In this document: positions 12,058 through 22,375 of the stretch, piece after piece | Layout: each line of letters starts with the position of its first letter | Position numbering within the stretch: position 1 is the stretch's first letter | Origin: Scleroderma bovista | Lineage: Eukaryota > Basidiomycota > Agaricomycetes > Boletales > Sclerodermataceae | Direction: 5' to 3' | NCBI GenBank assembly: GCA_037178675.1 | Contig: JAYMGJ010000280.1 | Span: 32,300-96,299 of the forward strand | Length of the DNA: 64,000 bases | The notes under the pieces: generated by a model | Told to the model about the DNA's origin: nothing | Seen by the model: the letters and a program-made list of their open reading frames with translations, nothing else | The model's database searches: none | Translations under genes and position numbers: made by a program

Positions 12058-12842
12058 ATGAATACCACATCCGAACTGCGCGAAACCTGCGAACTGTCCA
12101 TGGTATTGCAATACGTTGGAGTCCGCTTTCGACGGATGGTGCACGCGGTTCAACAACAGCCCGAGGGGATGCTGGCCACAGCTGAATGGTATGCAAACGT
12201 ACAAACGGAAGTGGTAAGTGGAGAATGATTACATTTGATTAACACACTCATGAGCCCCCAGGCAAATTTAGAACGTGTGCTTGCCGCATGCCAGGCTATG
12301 GGTGCGAAGATGATATTGCCAATGATGGCGAGCAGGGTGCACAGAATGGTCGTACTAGAAGATCTGCCGCCGGCAAGACTGTATGCGGCAATGCGACAGT
12401 TGAACGTCTATCATGCGAAGGCCGCCGAAGTCCAGGTTCCAAGTACGCTTCAAGTGGCAAACTCGTGGTGGGTAAATGGCCACGGCCCATGTATGGCAGG
12501 GTACAGCACGCGGCCGCTGCGGGACATGGTATCGGAGGCAGAGGCATTCTTTCCGCCGGACCTGGTATGCTCCCTTATTCGTGTTGTGTTAGATACTAAA
12601 GCTTTTCCAAGGTTGCTGATAGAAAGGTCACCATTCTACTCACCGTTGGGTATACCTCCGACAAGGCCTTGTCAAATGCACGGTACTTCTGCGACAATAT
12701 GTTGCGGAGCTCGGACAATGCCCTCAAATATCATATGGAGGTGATGCAGCATTGTGCAAAAAGGATGGAGGACATTGAGATGCTAACCCGTGCACCAAAT
12801 GCATTGCGGCAGAAATGGGAGGAGTCTTTGGGTGGTAGGTAA
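12058..12842 (+). CDS. Unknown 224-residue protein divergent from TET/JBP
   Basis: Exons are 12058-12213, 12262-12564 and 12627-12842. The introns (48 and 62 nt) are GT-AG and the frame closes at 225 codons. The N-terminus is hydrophilic and helical (YVGVRFRRMVHAVQQQPEG), the middle contains PPARLYAAMRQLNVYHAKA, and the last exon encodes another helical segment (NARYFCDNMLRSSDNALKY, MQHCAKRMEDIEML). No domain, signal peptide or membrane span is visible. A competing frame in exon 2 (from 12288) is also open but does not splice to the last exon. Its position suggests co-expression with the TET/JBP gene as element cargo, which is inference. Confidence 0.6.
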
Positions 12843-12879
12843 ACATTGTATGAATACCTACATATATGTTCATCACAAC

Positions 12880-13365
12880 AATAATTGGTTAATCAAATAT
12901 CGGCCAAAGCGACACATGTGATATAATGTTGCCGGCCAAAGCGGCTGCAACACCCGGCCAGGTTAACAATGAGGCAGAAATCACACAGGGAACACATCGG
13001 CATGAATGGGAATAGCACATGTCTGGGTGGAGGTGTCGTCCGCATCTTCCAATACAATGGGTGCCGCAAGTTGATACCTTATGCCGGTCGTCAAGTTTGC
13101 GGCTGTGATGGCTGTAACCAATCATGGCCAGGCGGCAGTGGTGGCCTCCACTATGACAAGTACAGCCGCGGTATCACGGCAAAAGAAAGGTATGCCACAG
13201 CAATGCGGCCAGAGAACCAGGGATAGCCGCTGCTGCCGAAGGACTGTTAGCAGCATGGCGGCCAAAGCAGCAGGGTAGCCATGGAATTGCGGCCAAGGGG
13301 CTAGAAGTAGCAGAGTAGGCCCCGCCTCCTGCAGTTCCCAAGGCACGCCGCTAAAGTGGTGTCAC
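12880..13365. repeat. Degenerate GCGGCCAAAG-type repeat
   Basis: This is imperfect repetition of GCGGCCA-containing segments (for example 13195-13290), related to the 76/77-bp repeat at 58.64-58.89 kb. No gene is seen. Confidence 0.5.
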
Positions 13366-14090
13366 ACAATGTGTCAAGCCCCATATGATGGTGTCCCATG
13401 ATTACATAACAGCCCCAGGTGCCGTATCATCTATAAGAGCAGGAGGCCCTGGATATAGTGTTCTCTATTCTATTATAGAGCCCAACAAATAGGAGTGAGT
13501 AGGAGGGCTGCAGTGCCAGTGTCCCGTGCTTTGCATCAGGCCCTAAATATGGTTTGCCATTTCTGTTGGCAGGCCAGAGGAATAGTGTGTTTCGGGCTCT
13601 GATCAGGCTGTAACAACAGAGTCCCTTTCTTACCAAAGGGCCATGGAACTATTGTCCCTTGCATTCCAATGGGCTGTGCAGAGACTGTACCTTTAAGGGG
13701 TGCTAGCCACAGGTGTGGTGTCCCATAACTCTGGGCAAGCCCTGGAGACAGCGTCATTTATAGTCAGTGCGCCCAGCTCAGTCTGACAGGCAATGGCCAT
13801 GGTATCCCATAGCATTGGGCAGGCCCTAGCAGAGGTGTTATCTAGCTATGCAGGCAAACCTTGCAAGTACATTTTAAAGTGACAAGCCATGAATGGGGTG
13901 TCCCAGAGGATTAAACAAGCCCTCAATGCGGGAACAACTATATAGTTGGGAAGGCATGTGGATAGGTGTCCCATTGAGTGCGTTGGGCCACAAAGTTGAT
14001 CTCCCTGTATACCCATTAGGCCCTAGATACTATGTCCTCTATATAGATGTATCGCCGTGCATATAGTGTTAAGTAACTACCGTTAGGCCA
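13366..14090. repeat. Degenerate GGTGTCCCAT/CAGGCCCTAG repeat, sister of 58.9-59.9 kb
   Basis: GTGTCCCA and AGGCCCT recur at roughly 65-75 bp. The stretch aligns collinearly with 58916-59925. At 13427-13455 the sequence runs unbroken through the point where the sister copy carries a solo LTR, so this is the empty-site allele of that insertion. Confidence 0.75.
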
Positions 14091-14158
14091 AGATCCGGCA
14101 CGAGGAACCGTCGGCACTAAATTGATGCAGCAATAGATGCGGCCGACACATAACACCC

Positions 14159-14356
14159 AGCACCACATATCGTCGGCACCACATATCAGCGGCACCACAT
14201 ATCAGCGGCACCACATATCAGCGGCACCACATATCAGCGGCACCACATATCAGCGGCACCACATATCAGTGGCACCACATATCAGCGGCACCACATATCA
14301 GCGGCACCGCATATCAGCGGCACTGCATATCAGTGGCACAACATCTCATCGGCACA
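14159..14356. repeat. 16-bp tandem repeat CAGCGGCACCACATAT
   Basis: About twelve head-to-tail copies of a 16 bp unit occur with few changes (cgtc or cagt in place of cagc, cgc or tgc in place of cac). The translated open frame repeats with a 16-residue (48 nt) period, as expected for an untranslated 16-mer. Confidence 0.92.
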
Positions 14357-14364
14357 TCTCTCGT

Positions 14365-14700
14365 TGAACATGCCGGAGTGTTGACTTTGCCGCACTGTTG
14401 ACCATGCCGCAATGCTGATTGACCGGCTCACTATGGTGTTATTGCTGCCGTCAGATTTCACCACACTGCCTCCATTGCGTACTGGCTCACTTATTCTATT
14501 GGTATGCTACTCCTCTCAGCCCGAGTATTTTCATGACGACACCCATTTGTCCGGCTTAAGACTTTCACCCTACCCCGTGATGACAACAGAGCCATGGGCC
14601 CACCGTTGTCACTTGGTGACAATGCTGTCGGGGGCTGACCCCTGTGATACGGCAAAGCTCTAGTCATAAGCCTCACTTCCGCCAGCCCGTGTAGCACGGC
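14365..14700. repeat. 17-bp units and TACGGC-type repeats at the right edge of the block
   Basis: 14365-14425 holds three more 17-bp units (CATGCCGGAGTGTTGAC and variants). From 14641 into 14732, three diverged copies of a TGTNNTACGGC-like motif follow (cctgtgatacggc, cgtgtagcacggc, cgtataacacggc). These could mark an element end. No gene is seen between them. Confidence 0.45.
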
Positions 14701-14706
14701 CGATTG

Positions 14707-15658
14707 TCATCGTCCGCTGACCGTATAACACGGCCTACACAGGTGCATGGGCTCCATGAAGTTCCTGATGGCGAGTTTTTGACAAGGATCGTCGAGTTCG
14801 AGCACTTGTTTTGGAGGGTTGCGGAGCCGGTCAAGAGACTCCCCTCTAAGCCCCGTTCCGTCATCAAGCGAGGCATTCCGAATCCATTGAATAAATGACA
14901 TACTTCGTGCATGCTTTGGCGTGGTGGAGGCTAGGTCGGCTAGTTCGTTTAGGTTGAGACCCAAAAGTGGGTTGGGAGCGGTGTCTCCATTCGCTGAACG
15001 ACTGGGCGAACGTACGGGAGTATTATCAGGAGCTGGGTGGGGTGTACGGCATCCAGGCAAGGGGGTGGGAGAGTCGCCATTTGCTGGATGTCCGGGTGAA
15101 GGTGGGGGAATGTCATCCTGCTCCGGCAGGGGAGTATGACGTCCAGGTGAGGGTGGGAGAGTATCTCTGTGTGCTGGTGGGGGTGTACGATGTCCAGGCG
15201 AGGGTGCGGGAGCATCTCCGTGTGCTGGTGGGGGTGTATGCCACCCAGGTGAAGGCGGAGGAAACCCACCATCCATGCCCCAGTCTTGATCTATGTTGCC
15301 AGCATCAGAGGGCTCACTTGACACCTATAAGCTGTTGTTGAGAAGATTATATTGATGTATAAAATGGTAAACTCACCGAAGTCTGCCCCGATAAGCAGTT
15401 AGAACGGTCAGGAGGACGCTGCACGAGAGATCAAGCATCCTCGATGAATGCACGAAAGCCATCGGAACGCCTTGCTAATCGAATGTTCTGCTTCTCATCC
15501 TCGCCTGCTTCACGGTAATGACGACGCCAGGTCGCGGGCGTTCTTAATGCCCTGCGAATACCTTTACAGTACTTCCTGCAAACACACCAGTATTCGTCTG
15601 GAGGGTCAGGCATAATCTGTGCACATTGTAAGTCAACCGAGAGTTCTGGATAACCCAA
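14707..15658 (-). pseudogene. Truncated Plavaka-like transposase N-terminus with in-frame stop
   Basis: An upstream exon encodes a CVCRKYCKGIRRALRTPATW segment like the short cysteine-containing N-terminal domain of Agaricomycete Plavaka (CACTA-like) proteins; the likely start is the ATG at 15613. The frame then meets TGA at 15431-15433, after which an open frame in the same register (SLVQRPPDRSNCLSGQTS) runs into a GT-AG intron and the Pro-rich exon 15318-14707. A CGA-to-TGA change, a CpG transition, would explain the stop. The second exon has imperfect PPPSPG repeats and ends LDDPCQKLAIRNFM, where such proteins normally continue into the transposase core. The core is absent, so the gene is broken twice. 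The family assignment is from memory. Confidence 0.5.
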
Positions 15659-15795
15659 CTCACCTTATGTACCACCAGGACTACACAAAAGGCTTGATCC
15701 GGGAGGGAGATCTGTGTAGTAGACGAGAGCGTTGGTGATGTCAGTGGAATGGACGCTACTCAGTATCTTTATCTGTAAAACGTTGAATGGAATGG

Positions 15796-15864
15796 AATTG
15801 CATCCATTCAATTGCATTCAAAGCGGTCGACCGAACGCTTGAAACACATTGAATGGATGCAATT
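15796..15864. repeat. Perfect 17-bp stem hairpin
   Basis: 15796-15812 (AATTGCATCCATTCAAT) is exactly complementary to 15848-15864 across a 35 bp loop. The loop itself contains a smaller near-palindrome (TTCAAAGCGGTCGACCG followed by CGCTTGAA). Another partial copy of GAATGGAAT precedes it. It could be a relic of a terminal or MITE-like structure beside the Plavaka fragment. Confidence 0.85.
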
Positions 15865-16545
15865 TGTTGGATGTTTCAACAGATCAAACATATGGCTTAC
15901 TAGGCCGACGAGATCTACACGAACGCCATAGCTACCCATATGTACAAACTATGTCAAATAGAATTACCTACGGAGACCTAAGTTCGCCTATGTCCACTTC
16001 TCACTGGGGCTCAGTACTGAGTCATCGATTCGTATCTGTATCCGCGCCCCAAGTTGGAAGTTGATCAAACCAGCTGGGATCCAGGTCCTGGTTACGAATC
16101 TGTTGATCAGTCAGCACAATGCCAACTTTCAATAGATTTCAGAAACACGGAAAATAGTACATGTATCTGTTTGGTGGCCAATCGACGTGTTGGCCATCAC
16201 AAGGCAGAAAAAATATCCAGTTTTCTCATGAGGATACATTCTTGAGTATTTTGGCTGTACGTTTGGGTACATTGAGTGCCCCACGCCAAGTTGTCGCTTT
16301 CGAACCCCTGTCATCGAGGCAGTTTTTGCATCCGACGTCACCACGCAAGCGCTGACTCAGGCAATAATACCTTGCTTTCGTCAGCTCTAGCCTCGAGGAA
16401 CACGAGGAACCGAGATGACGCTTACCAACATCAGCGCTTTTCCAGTGCTGGTACCCGATATAAGACGGCACATGGTCCTCAAATCAGCAACTCGCTTCAC
16501 ATCTTCATATCCCATCTTCAAAGAAACCAGTCGCATCCCGTCAAT
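15865..16545. other. Intergenic, GST-A upstream region
   Basis: About 680 bp have no recognisable gene. The last 100 bp, with cccatcttcaaagaaaccag just before the start, would be the promoter and leader of the GST gene. Confidence 0.35.
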
Positions 16546-17407
16546 ATGACACCTATCGGAACACTGTACGGTCACCCCCACCAGCCGCAAACCAAAGCTG
16601 TAAGTACTTCCTGTGGACCACATCATCGTTGCTCGTATCGATGGATGCCATGTCCTAGATTATGAGTGCAGCAGCTATCTCGGGCCTCGAAATCGAACTT
16701 CCGCCATTTGAGTTCGGAGTCACGAACAAGTCTCCGGAATTCGTCCAGAAGTTCCCTCTGGCGAAGATCCCAGGGTTTGAAGATAACGAAGGATTCAAGC
16801 TGATTGAAGGAACAGCCATCGCTCGCTATGGTAAGTCACTGCCACCATCCATTATTAATCTGACTACAACTGATAACCTTTATGAACAGTGAGCTCTCTT
16901 GTGCCTGAGGCCGGCCTTCTTGGCCGCAACGCAAAGGAAACTGCACTCGTAGACCAATGGGTGCACTTTGCGGAAACAGAAATTCAGATACCTGCTAGTA
17001 TCATATACATTGGGATCGTTCCGAAGTACCTTCCAGCATTCGGCAAAGAGGTATGTCCGTGTTATGATCTGAGGGAAGGTCGCTGATCCGTGGCCCACGC
17101 GACTTGGCGAGAGCAGCAATACGACTTCCACCAGGAACGACTCGCTCGTTCCCTCCAGTTCCTCGAGGACTACCTGGCTACGCGCCCATCAGGACTCCTG
17201 ATCAACGATAGCGTGACGTTCGCTGATATCATGCTCGTGATCGCTACGCTCCGTGTTGGCCAGACCGTCTGCGGCGCCGCTGAGCGTGAACAGGTTTACC
17301 CGCGCGTCTTTGCTCACTTTGAGAAGGTGACGTCTGATGAGAGGATCAAGTCGTGGTTTGCAAAGCCCGGGTTCGTGGAAACTGCTCTGATGGTCAAGGC
17401 AGAGTGA
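16546..17407 (+). CDS. eEF1B-gamma-type glutathione S-transferase, copy A
   Basis: Exons are 16546-16599, 16659-16830, 16890-17050 and 17117-17407 (225 residues), with GT-AG introns of 59, 59 and 66 nt. The thioredoxin-like N-domain has PIGTLYGHPHQPQTKA, LEIELPPFEFGVTNKSPEF and EGTAIARYV. The helical C-domain has LLGRNAKETALVDQWVHFA and LARSLQFLEDYLATRPSG. The EF1G domain that follows in true elongation factor 1-gamma is missing, so this is a free-standing GST of that class, presumably cytosolic. The last acceptor is inferred from copy B; an acceptor 3 nt upstream gives one extra residue. Exon lengths 54/172/161 are the same in copies B and C, which shows recent duplication. Confidence 0.82.
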
Positions 17408-17639
17408 TCCAGTGCGAAATGGTATATGCTTTTGGATGTGGTGAACAGCATAACCTAGGTCTTACTTGCCTGAATATACCTGCGAATTTGTACATGTAAG
17501 CGACAAGACATGTATTCATCCAACCATGTATTATGCACATATGCCAAACGTAAGAGCAACTATTCCTTACCGCACCACAATAAATCATGCGCCCTGGCGA
17601 CAAAATATAGTTAATCAGTACAGGTTAAGACATGGACAC
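17408..17639. other. Convergent 3' ends
   Basis: A short AT-rich interval between the GST-A stop and the end of the minus-strand broken gene. Nothing is recognised. Confidence 0.3.
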
Positions 17640-18466
17640 AGAACGAGACTCACGACAAATGCTTGGAATGCTTGGAAACACTGCAAAAGAATGGATCGAT
17701 TCGCAAGAGCGACGAGACCTTCTTCGTGGTAGGCAATCGGATTTGGCACAGGTGGAACGCATTTCTGCACTACGGTCACCTGGGGTAGAAAACTACCAGC
17801 TTGAACACAATCGACAAGCTCTGCAGTAATCGGGATGCGATAGAAGGTGGGCACTGCGCCGACCATGACGATGCCGGGAAATATTTGCGAATCCACCTCA
17901 GGAAGACCAGCGAATTTACGGTGGAGGTTATTTTGATAAAAGGCCGCAATAGCCTCAGAGACAAGCGGTAGCTCGGGATTCGTGCGACTAGTACCGCGCT
18001 ATAAGATCAAGTTAAGACAAAGTAATTAGGCAATTAAAGAGATATGAATGGACAACCCTACACTCCTGAACGAGGAGATACTGAGACTCCGTCATTACAC
18101 AAACATCGGGAGTTGCAGCGACCACAGAACCACACATGACGAAGGGTACCTCCTTTCGCTGACGTGTGACACGATCTGGCTCGTCATATTCGAACATGCC
18201 CAAAAGAAATGCAGCGAAGTCGTCGACTAAGGACTTCTCTCCTGTCACAGCACCTTTCAAATACTGAAAGAACAACCGAGCAGATTTGGAAATTGGACCT
18301 TGGGACCGTTTTTCGTTGGTAAGGATCACTGGGGATATAAGGGGAGCAGGCAACTCAGTGTTGAATAAAGTGGCCGCATTGACGGTGTCAAACATTACAT
18401 AAATGCAGTCAGTTCGTGTTCTGTCCAGTCGCTGCCAGATTTGGCGGACAGAACGATGTTCGCCAT
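17640..18466 (-). pseudogene. Broken copy of an unnamed Agaricomycete protein
   Basis: The start MANIVLSAKSGSDWTEHELTA (from 18466) is followed by a frame change near 18395. The matching fragment at 26.0-26.2 kb reads on through LTAFNIRVDTVNAATFF, so this copy has lost one base. Downstream the frame is well kept: SARLFFQYLKGAVTGEKS, VDDFAAFLLGMFEYDEPDR, RKEVPFVMCGSVVAATPDV; then an exon with SEAIAAFYQNNLHRKFAGLP and FPGIVMVGAVPTFYRIPIT. I recall this family as an abundant hypothetical protein in mushrooms without known function. An alternative start at 18500 would avoid the break but loses the conserved N-terminus. Confidence 0.6.
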
Positions 18467-18808
18467 GATGACGGTGGAAGAGAAGATGACTGTCAAACAA
18501 CGCAGTGACTCAGGGGCGCCCCTCTCAGCGTTTGTATGTAGCTTGTGTAATTTGTTGCCACAAAATGCGGTAACTCCCGGCAGTGGTCTTGTATTGCAAG
18601 ACTTGACATGCAACGATCAAGACTCGACACATTGCAAGCAAGCATCAAGACTCGATGCTCAATGTATTGCAATATACTGTTCATGCATCATGCATCATGT
18701 CTTAAACCACATCAATACACTATTGCAATAGTACGAGCGGTAAACCCGTAGTCAATCAAATAAACTATCTGCTACTCGGTGTGTCTTCGCTGTCATCTTG
18801 TACTTAGA
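18467..18808. other. Intergenic between broken gene and GST-B
   Basis: About 340 bp with short direct repeats of AAGACTCGAYRC and TGTATTGCAATA near 18600-18730. Part of the stretch is copied at 26.2-26.35 kb. No gene is seen. Confidence 0.4.
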
Positions 18809-19662
18809 TCACTCAGCCTGGAAAGTAACAGCTTTGTCGACAAACTCAGGCTGTCCAAAGAAGGCTTTGATCCTCTCATCAGATGCCACCTTCACATAGT
18901 GAGCGAAGACATGGGGGTAAGCTTCTCGCTCGGCAGCGCCGCACCAGGTCATACCACTGCGTTTCGTGCCAGCCGCAATGAAGACATCCGCAAGCGTGAT
19001 GCTATCATTAACCATTAATGCCGAAGGGCGCGTAGCAAGGTAGTCCTCGAGGAATTTAAGAGAGCGGACGACCCGCTGCAACCAGAATTCGTGTTGCTAT
19101 TCACGCCCAAACCAGGAACTTGCAAGTTAGATGATATAATCGAAGACATGATCAAGAAATCATACCTCAGAAGTGTATCCTGGAACCACTTTCACGATGA
19201 GGGCACCGTAGAACATCCCGCTGGGAAAAATGATCTCAGTTTCCGCGAAGTGGACCCACTGATCCACGAGGGTGGTTTCCTTGATGTTCCGACCCAGGAG
19301 CCCCGACTCAGGCACAAGAGAACTCACTGGTCGAGCATAACAGTCAGTACAGATCTACAAGTTTCTGATGATAACTCCCTACCATAGCGAGCGATGACTG
19401 CGCCTTCGAACAGGTTGAACCCATCAGTGCCTTCGAAAGCGGGAACTTTCGCCTGGGGAAACTTCTGAACAAAGTCTGGTTCCTTGTTCGTGACTCCGAA
19501 TTCAAATGGTGGGCTTTCAATCTCGAGTCCTGCGATGGCTGCTGCACTCAGAATCTAAAGCATCCCGTTCAGGAGTAACTACAACGTGACCGCATAGTGG
19601 CGACATACAGCTATGGTTTGCGCCGCCTGTGGGTGGCTGTAGAGCTTTCCTATCGGAGCCAT
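18809..19662 (-). CDS. eEF1B-gamma-type glutathione S-transferase, copy B
   Basis: Exons on the minus strand are 19662-19609, 19554-19383, 19326-19166 and 19096-18809, giving 224 residues. Introns of 54, 56 and 69 nt are GT-AG. The protein begins MAPIGKLYSHPQAAQTIA, then ILSAAAIAGLEIESPPFEFG, EGAVIARYVSSLVPESGLLG, DQWVHFAETEI, SLKFLEDYLATRPSALMVND and VFAHYVKVASDERIKAFFGQ. All expected segments are present without stops. As in copy A there is no EF1G domain. It is convergent with the broken gene and divergent from copy C across 1.1 kb. Copy A and this copy differ at many positions, so the duplication is not very recent. Confidence 0.85.
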
Positions 19663-20765
19663 ATTTGTGTGGACTGTGCCAGAGTCTTGAAGATTGGAGT
19701 GAAGGCGTGGGGTGAGTTGATGGAACGTTAGGCATTACACCGATCCCTGTTTTATACCAGTCCCAAGCAACCTCCAGTGCGCAGTTGCGGCGGAGTGATT
19801 CGCTATATTTGCAACCTGTATCTCCACTGGTCTCTGATGACCAAACCAGGGTCATGTGAGCCGCAACTGAGGGTTATCGTGCTGACTGATTGATCAAACT
19901 GACCTGCGTGTTAGTAATGCACAGCAGATGTCCATAATGTATGTGCAGGCGGGCCCCTTTTCCAAACCCCTGAGTGGCGTCATGGCTGACTGCGTTCCGG
20001 CTCTGAATTGCGCCCGCTGATATCGGCATAGTACTACATATCTCAGCTGAACCTTGGTGAGTTGTCACAATCCACCATACTTACATGTAAGTAATGTGAC
20101 CAGACTCGCCAACGACTGCACCTCAAGTCATAGAGCTGATGGTGGAGTATATCAGATTTATTCTTCGAAGGATAAAGTAGCTGGAGGGCCCAAGAATGTG
20201 CAATTATGAATTCAAGCTTACTTTGACCAACAGATATTAACTTTGATACCTACCTGACCATAATAGTCCTAACCGTAGCATCCCGGACCCGCGACCATGA
20301 TGGTGACTCCAGGTCCAATCATATCCGCGCTTTTGGCAGGCACGTGTATCCGCTATCTGGAATATTGGTGCTGCCTACTTAAAACGTGCACAGCAGACCA
20401 TTAGCGAACGCCACTCGGGGTTCAAACTCAATAAATTGCTGTGCGGGGACGCGATTTGTCACCCTAGTCGTCGATGGATCTAAGTATAAGTAAACGACTC
20501 AGCATCGGAGTGAGTGCAATTCGTTAACCGCAGCTATCTTAGCGCGCATTCGAATCAATACTACGGGGTCCAGTGGCTGTGCAAGTGGTGAGTTCTGACT
20601 CACTCAAATAATTCGGTTCATCAGCTTAGACGATGAGGACATATTGACTCACCGAGATCAGCGCTTTGAAGGTTGCTGGTGACCGGTATAAACAGGATGT
20701 GCCATCCCTGATATCACATCCCAACACTCACTTTGCACCCTCGGAAGAAGCAGACCCGCACAAAC
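19663..20765. other. 1.1 kb between divergent GST copies B and C
   Basis: No gene is recognised. Both ends resemble each other in inverted orientation (GCAACCTCCAGTGCGCAG near 19770 and the complement of GAAGGTTGCTGGTGACC near 20670), consistent with inverted promoters of the two GST copies. The middle is unique, without repeats that I can see. Confidence 0.4.
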
Positions 20766-21633
20766 ATGGCTCCAATCGGAAAGCTCTATGGTCACCCGCA
20801 GCAGCCATACACTATAGCTGTAGGTCGTCACAATGCGACCATATTGCAGCTACTCATAGAGCATGATATCTTAGATTCTGAGCGCAGCGGCCATCGCAGG
20901 ACTCGAAATCGAAAGCCCTCCATTTGAATTAGGAGTCACGAACAAGGATCCGGATTTCGTTCGTAAGTTTGCTATGGCGAAAATCCCCGCTTTCGAAGAC
21001 ATCGAGGGGTTCAAGATGATCGAAGGCGCGGCCATCGCTCGCTATGGTAGGAAGTTATTGCTAGAAACTTGTAGATTTGTACTGACCGTCACCACCCAAC
21101 CAGTAGGCTCTCTTGTTCCCGAGTCAGGACTCCTGGGTCGCAATGCCAAGGAAACTTCTCTCGTGGACCAGTGGGTCCACTTTGCGGAAACCGAAATCAT
21201 CTTGACCGTAATGACAATCTATTATGGCATTGTCGCGAAAATCCTCCCAGGATACACTACTGAGGTATGATTCAGTTTCCTTGATCACGTCTTGGTCGAC
21301 GTTCTCTGACATGTGACCGCTTGGCTTTGGCGCAAGCAGCAGCATGAATTCCACATGCAGCGCATCACTCGCTCCCTTTAGTTTCTCGAGGATTACCTTG
21401 CCACGTGCCCTAGTACAGGATTCATAGTCAATGACAGCATCACGCTGGCAGACCTCTTCGTTGCCGGTGCCACGATGTGCGCTGGCCGGACCGTCTGTGG
21501 TGCTGCTCAGCGTGACAATGCTTACCCCCACGTTTTCGCTCACCACGCAAGGGTGACATCTGATGAAAGGATCAAGGTTCTGTTTGGGCAGCCCGAGTTT
21601 ATCAACGAACCTCTTGCTGTCCAAGCTGAGTGA
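20766..21633 (+). pseudogene. eEF1B-gamma-type GST, copy C, one nonsense codon
   Basis: Exons are 20766-20819, 20875-21046, 21104-21264 and 21340-21633. The first three have the same lengths as in copies A and B (54, 172, 161). In the last exon the codon at 21379-21381 is TAG where copy A has CAG (TCCCTCCAGTTCCTCGAG), so a single C-to-T change ends the protein before most of the helical domain. The frame downstream is otherwise kept to the normal stop (VFAHHARVTSDERIK, then AVQAE). The gene therefore died recently, or the codon is read through. Everything before the stop looks functional. Confidence 0.8.
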
Positions 21634-22375
21634 TCTGTATGTAGTCAAAGTCTGTGAGAATAAATGCACCTTACAGGCATTTCGGACTTGATCCTGTGGA
21701 CGAACTAAACCTGATTCGCGTATGCTTCCATATCATCACTTCGTATAGACGGTCGTTTATACCAAACTAATGGGCCTGCTGAGTTTCCCAAGACGAATCG
21801 CTAGTTCCTCTGCACGAGGCGTAAGGCTCAAAGTTAGAAGGTCACAATGTAGGTTATCCGCGTCCGCGGATGTGGTGATTTTATGCTCCGATTCAATACA
21901 GCGAAGGGTCCACGGTGACGCGTTGCGAAAGTTACTCGTCAACACCGTTACCTGCCGTGCCAACAGCCTTGTACATTCTTGTGTACATTGCTTCCACCCC
22001 ACTCCTCCCCCACTCGAGGGCGCACCTGACTCGGATGCCATTTCAGTAGCCAAAATGAGTGATCAGCGTCATCTCGGACACTGAATTTTCCGTATCTCGT
22101 GAATCGAGAATGGTGACTTCTGTCACTGATAATCGTTTGTTGGCGACTTCGAATCGCTCAATCACCTCACCATGTTTCGTGCCGTCACTACCATAAGTAC
22201 TGATTCCAGGGGATCCACAAACCACCCTTTCCTTTCCCTCGCTCTCAAAACCCCAGGCAGACAGGGTGAACACAAGTCGGTTTCGCTCTCATAGTGTTAT
22301 CAGGTACTCAAAATGCAAACTTTGTGATACGTGAAAAAGCTGATTTTTCCGTCACTCGCCGCCGATCAAGATATC
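21634..22375. other. Upstream region of membrane protein/Hsp70 copy 1
   Basis: No gene is recognised. 21951-22290 is closely matched by 30241-30600 upstream of Hsp70 copy 2. This copy alone has an extra 60 bp at about 22291-22350 (with caaactttgtgatacgtg). 21770-21920 is also present as a fragment at 26520-26640. Confidence 0.5.

Larger units (their letters stand above)
1657..14430. mobile_element. Composite KDZ-TET/JBP DNA transposon block (limits unresolved)
   Basis: An intact KDZ transposase, an intact TET/JBP dioxygenase, two unknown genes and GTGCCGG-rich repeats sit together. Linkage of TET/JBP genes to KDZ transposons is established in basidiomycetes. The terminal inverted repeats and target duplication were not identified, so the limits given enclose the genes and the related repeats only. 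The right-hand repeats (12.9-14.4 kb) recur at 58.6-60.1 kb, which suggests they belong to a dispersed family of ends. The unknown gene at the left edge may also be inside. Confidence 0.55.

Noticed and set aside
12288..12599. Alternative 103-residue frame inside the gene divergent from TET/JBP
   Set aside because: It does not connect by splicing to the open last exon at 12627-12842, whereas the chosen frame does.
14159..14356. Possible CRISPR array
   Set aside because: The repeats are head to tail with no unique spacers, and the genome is eukaryotic.
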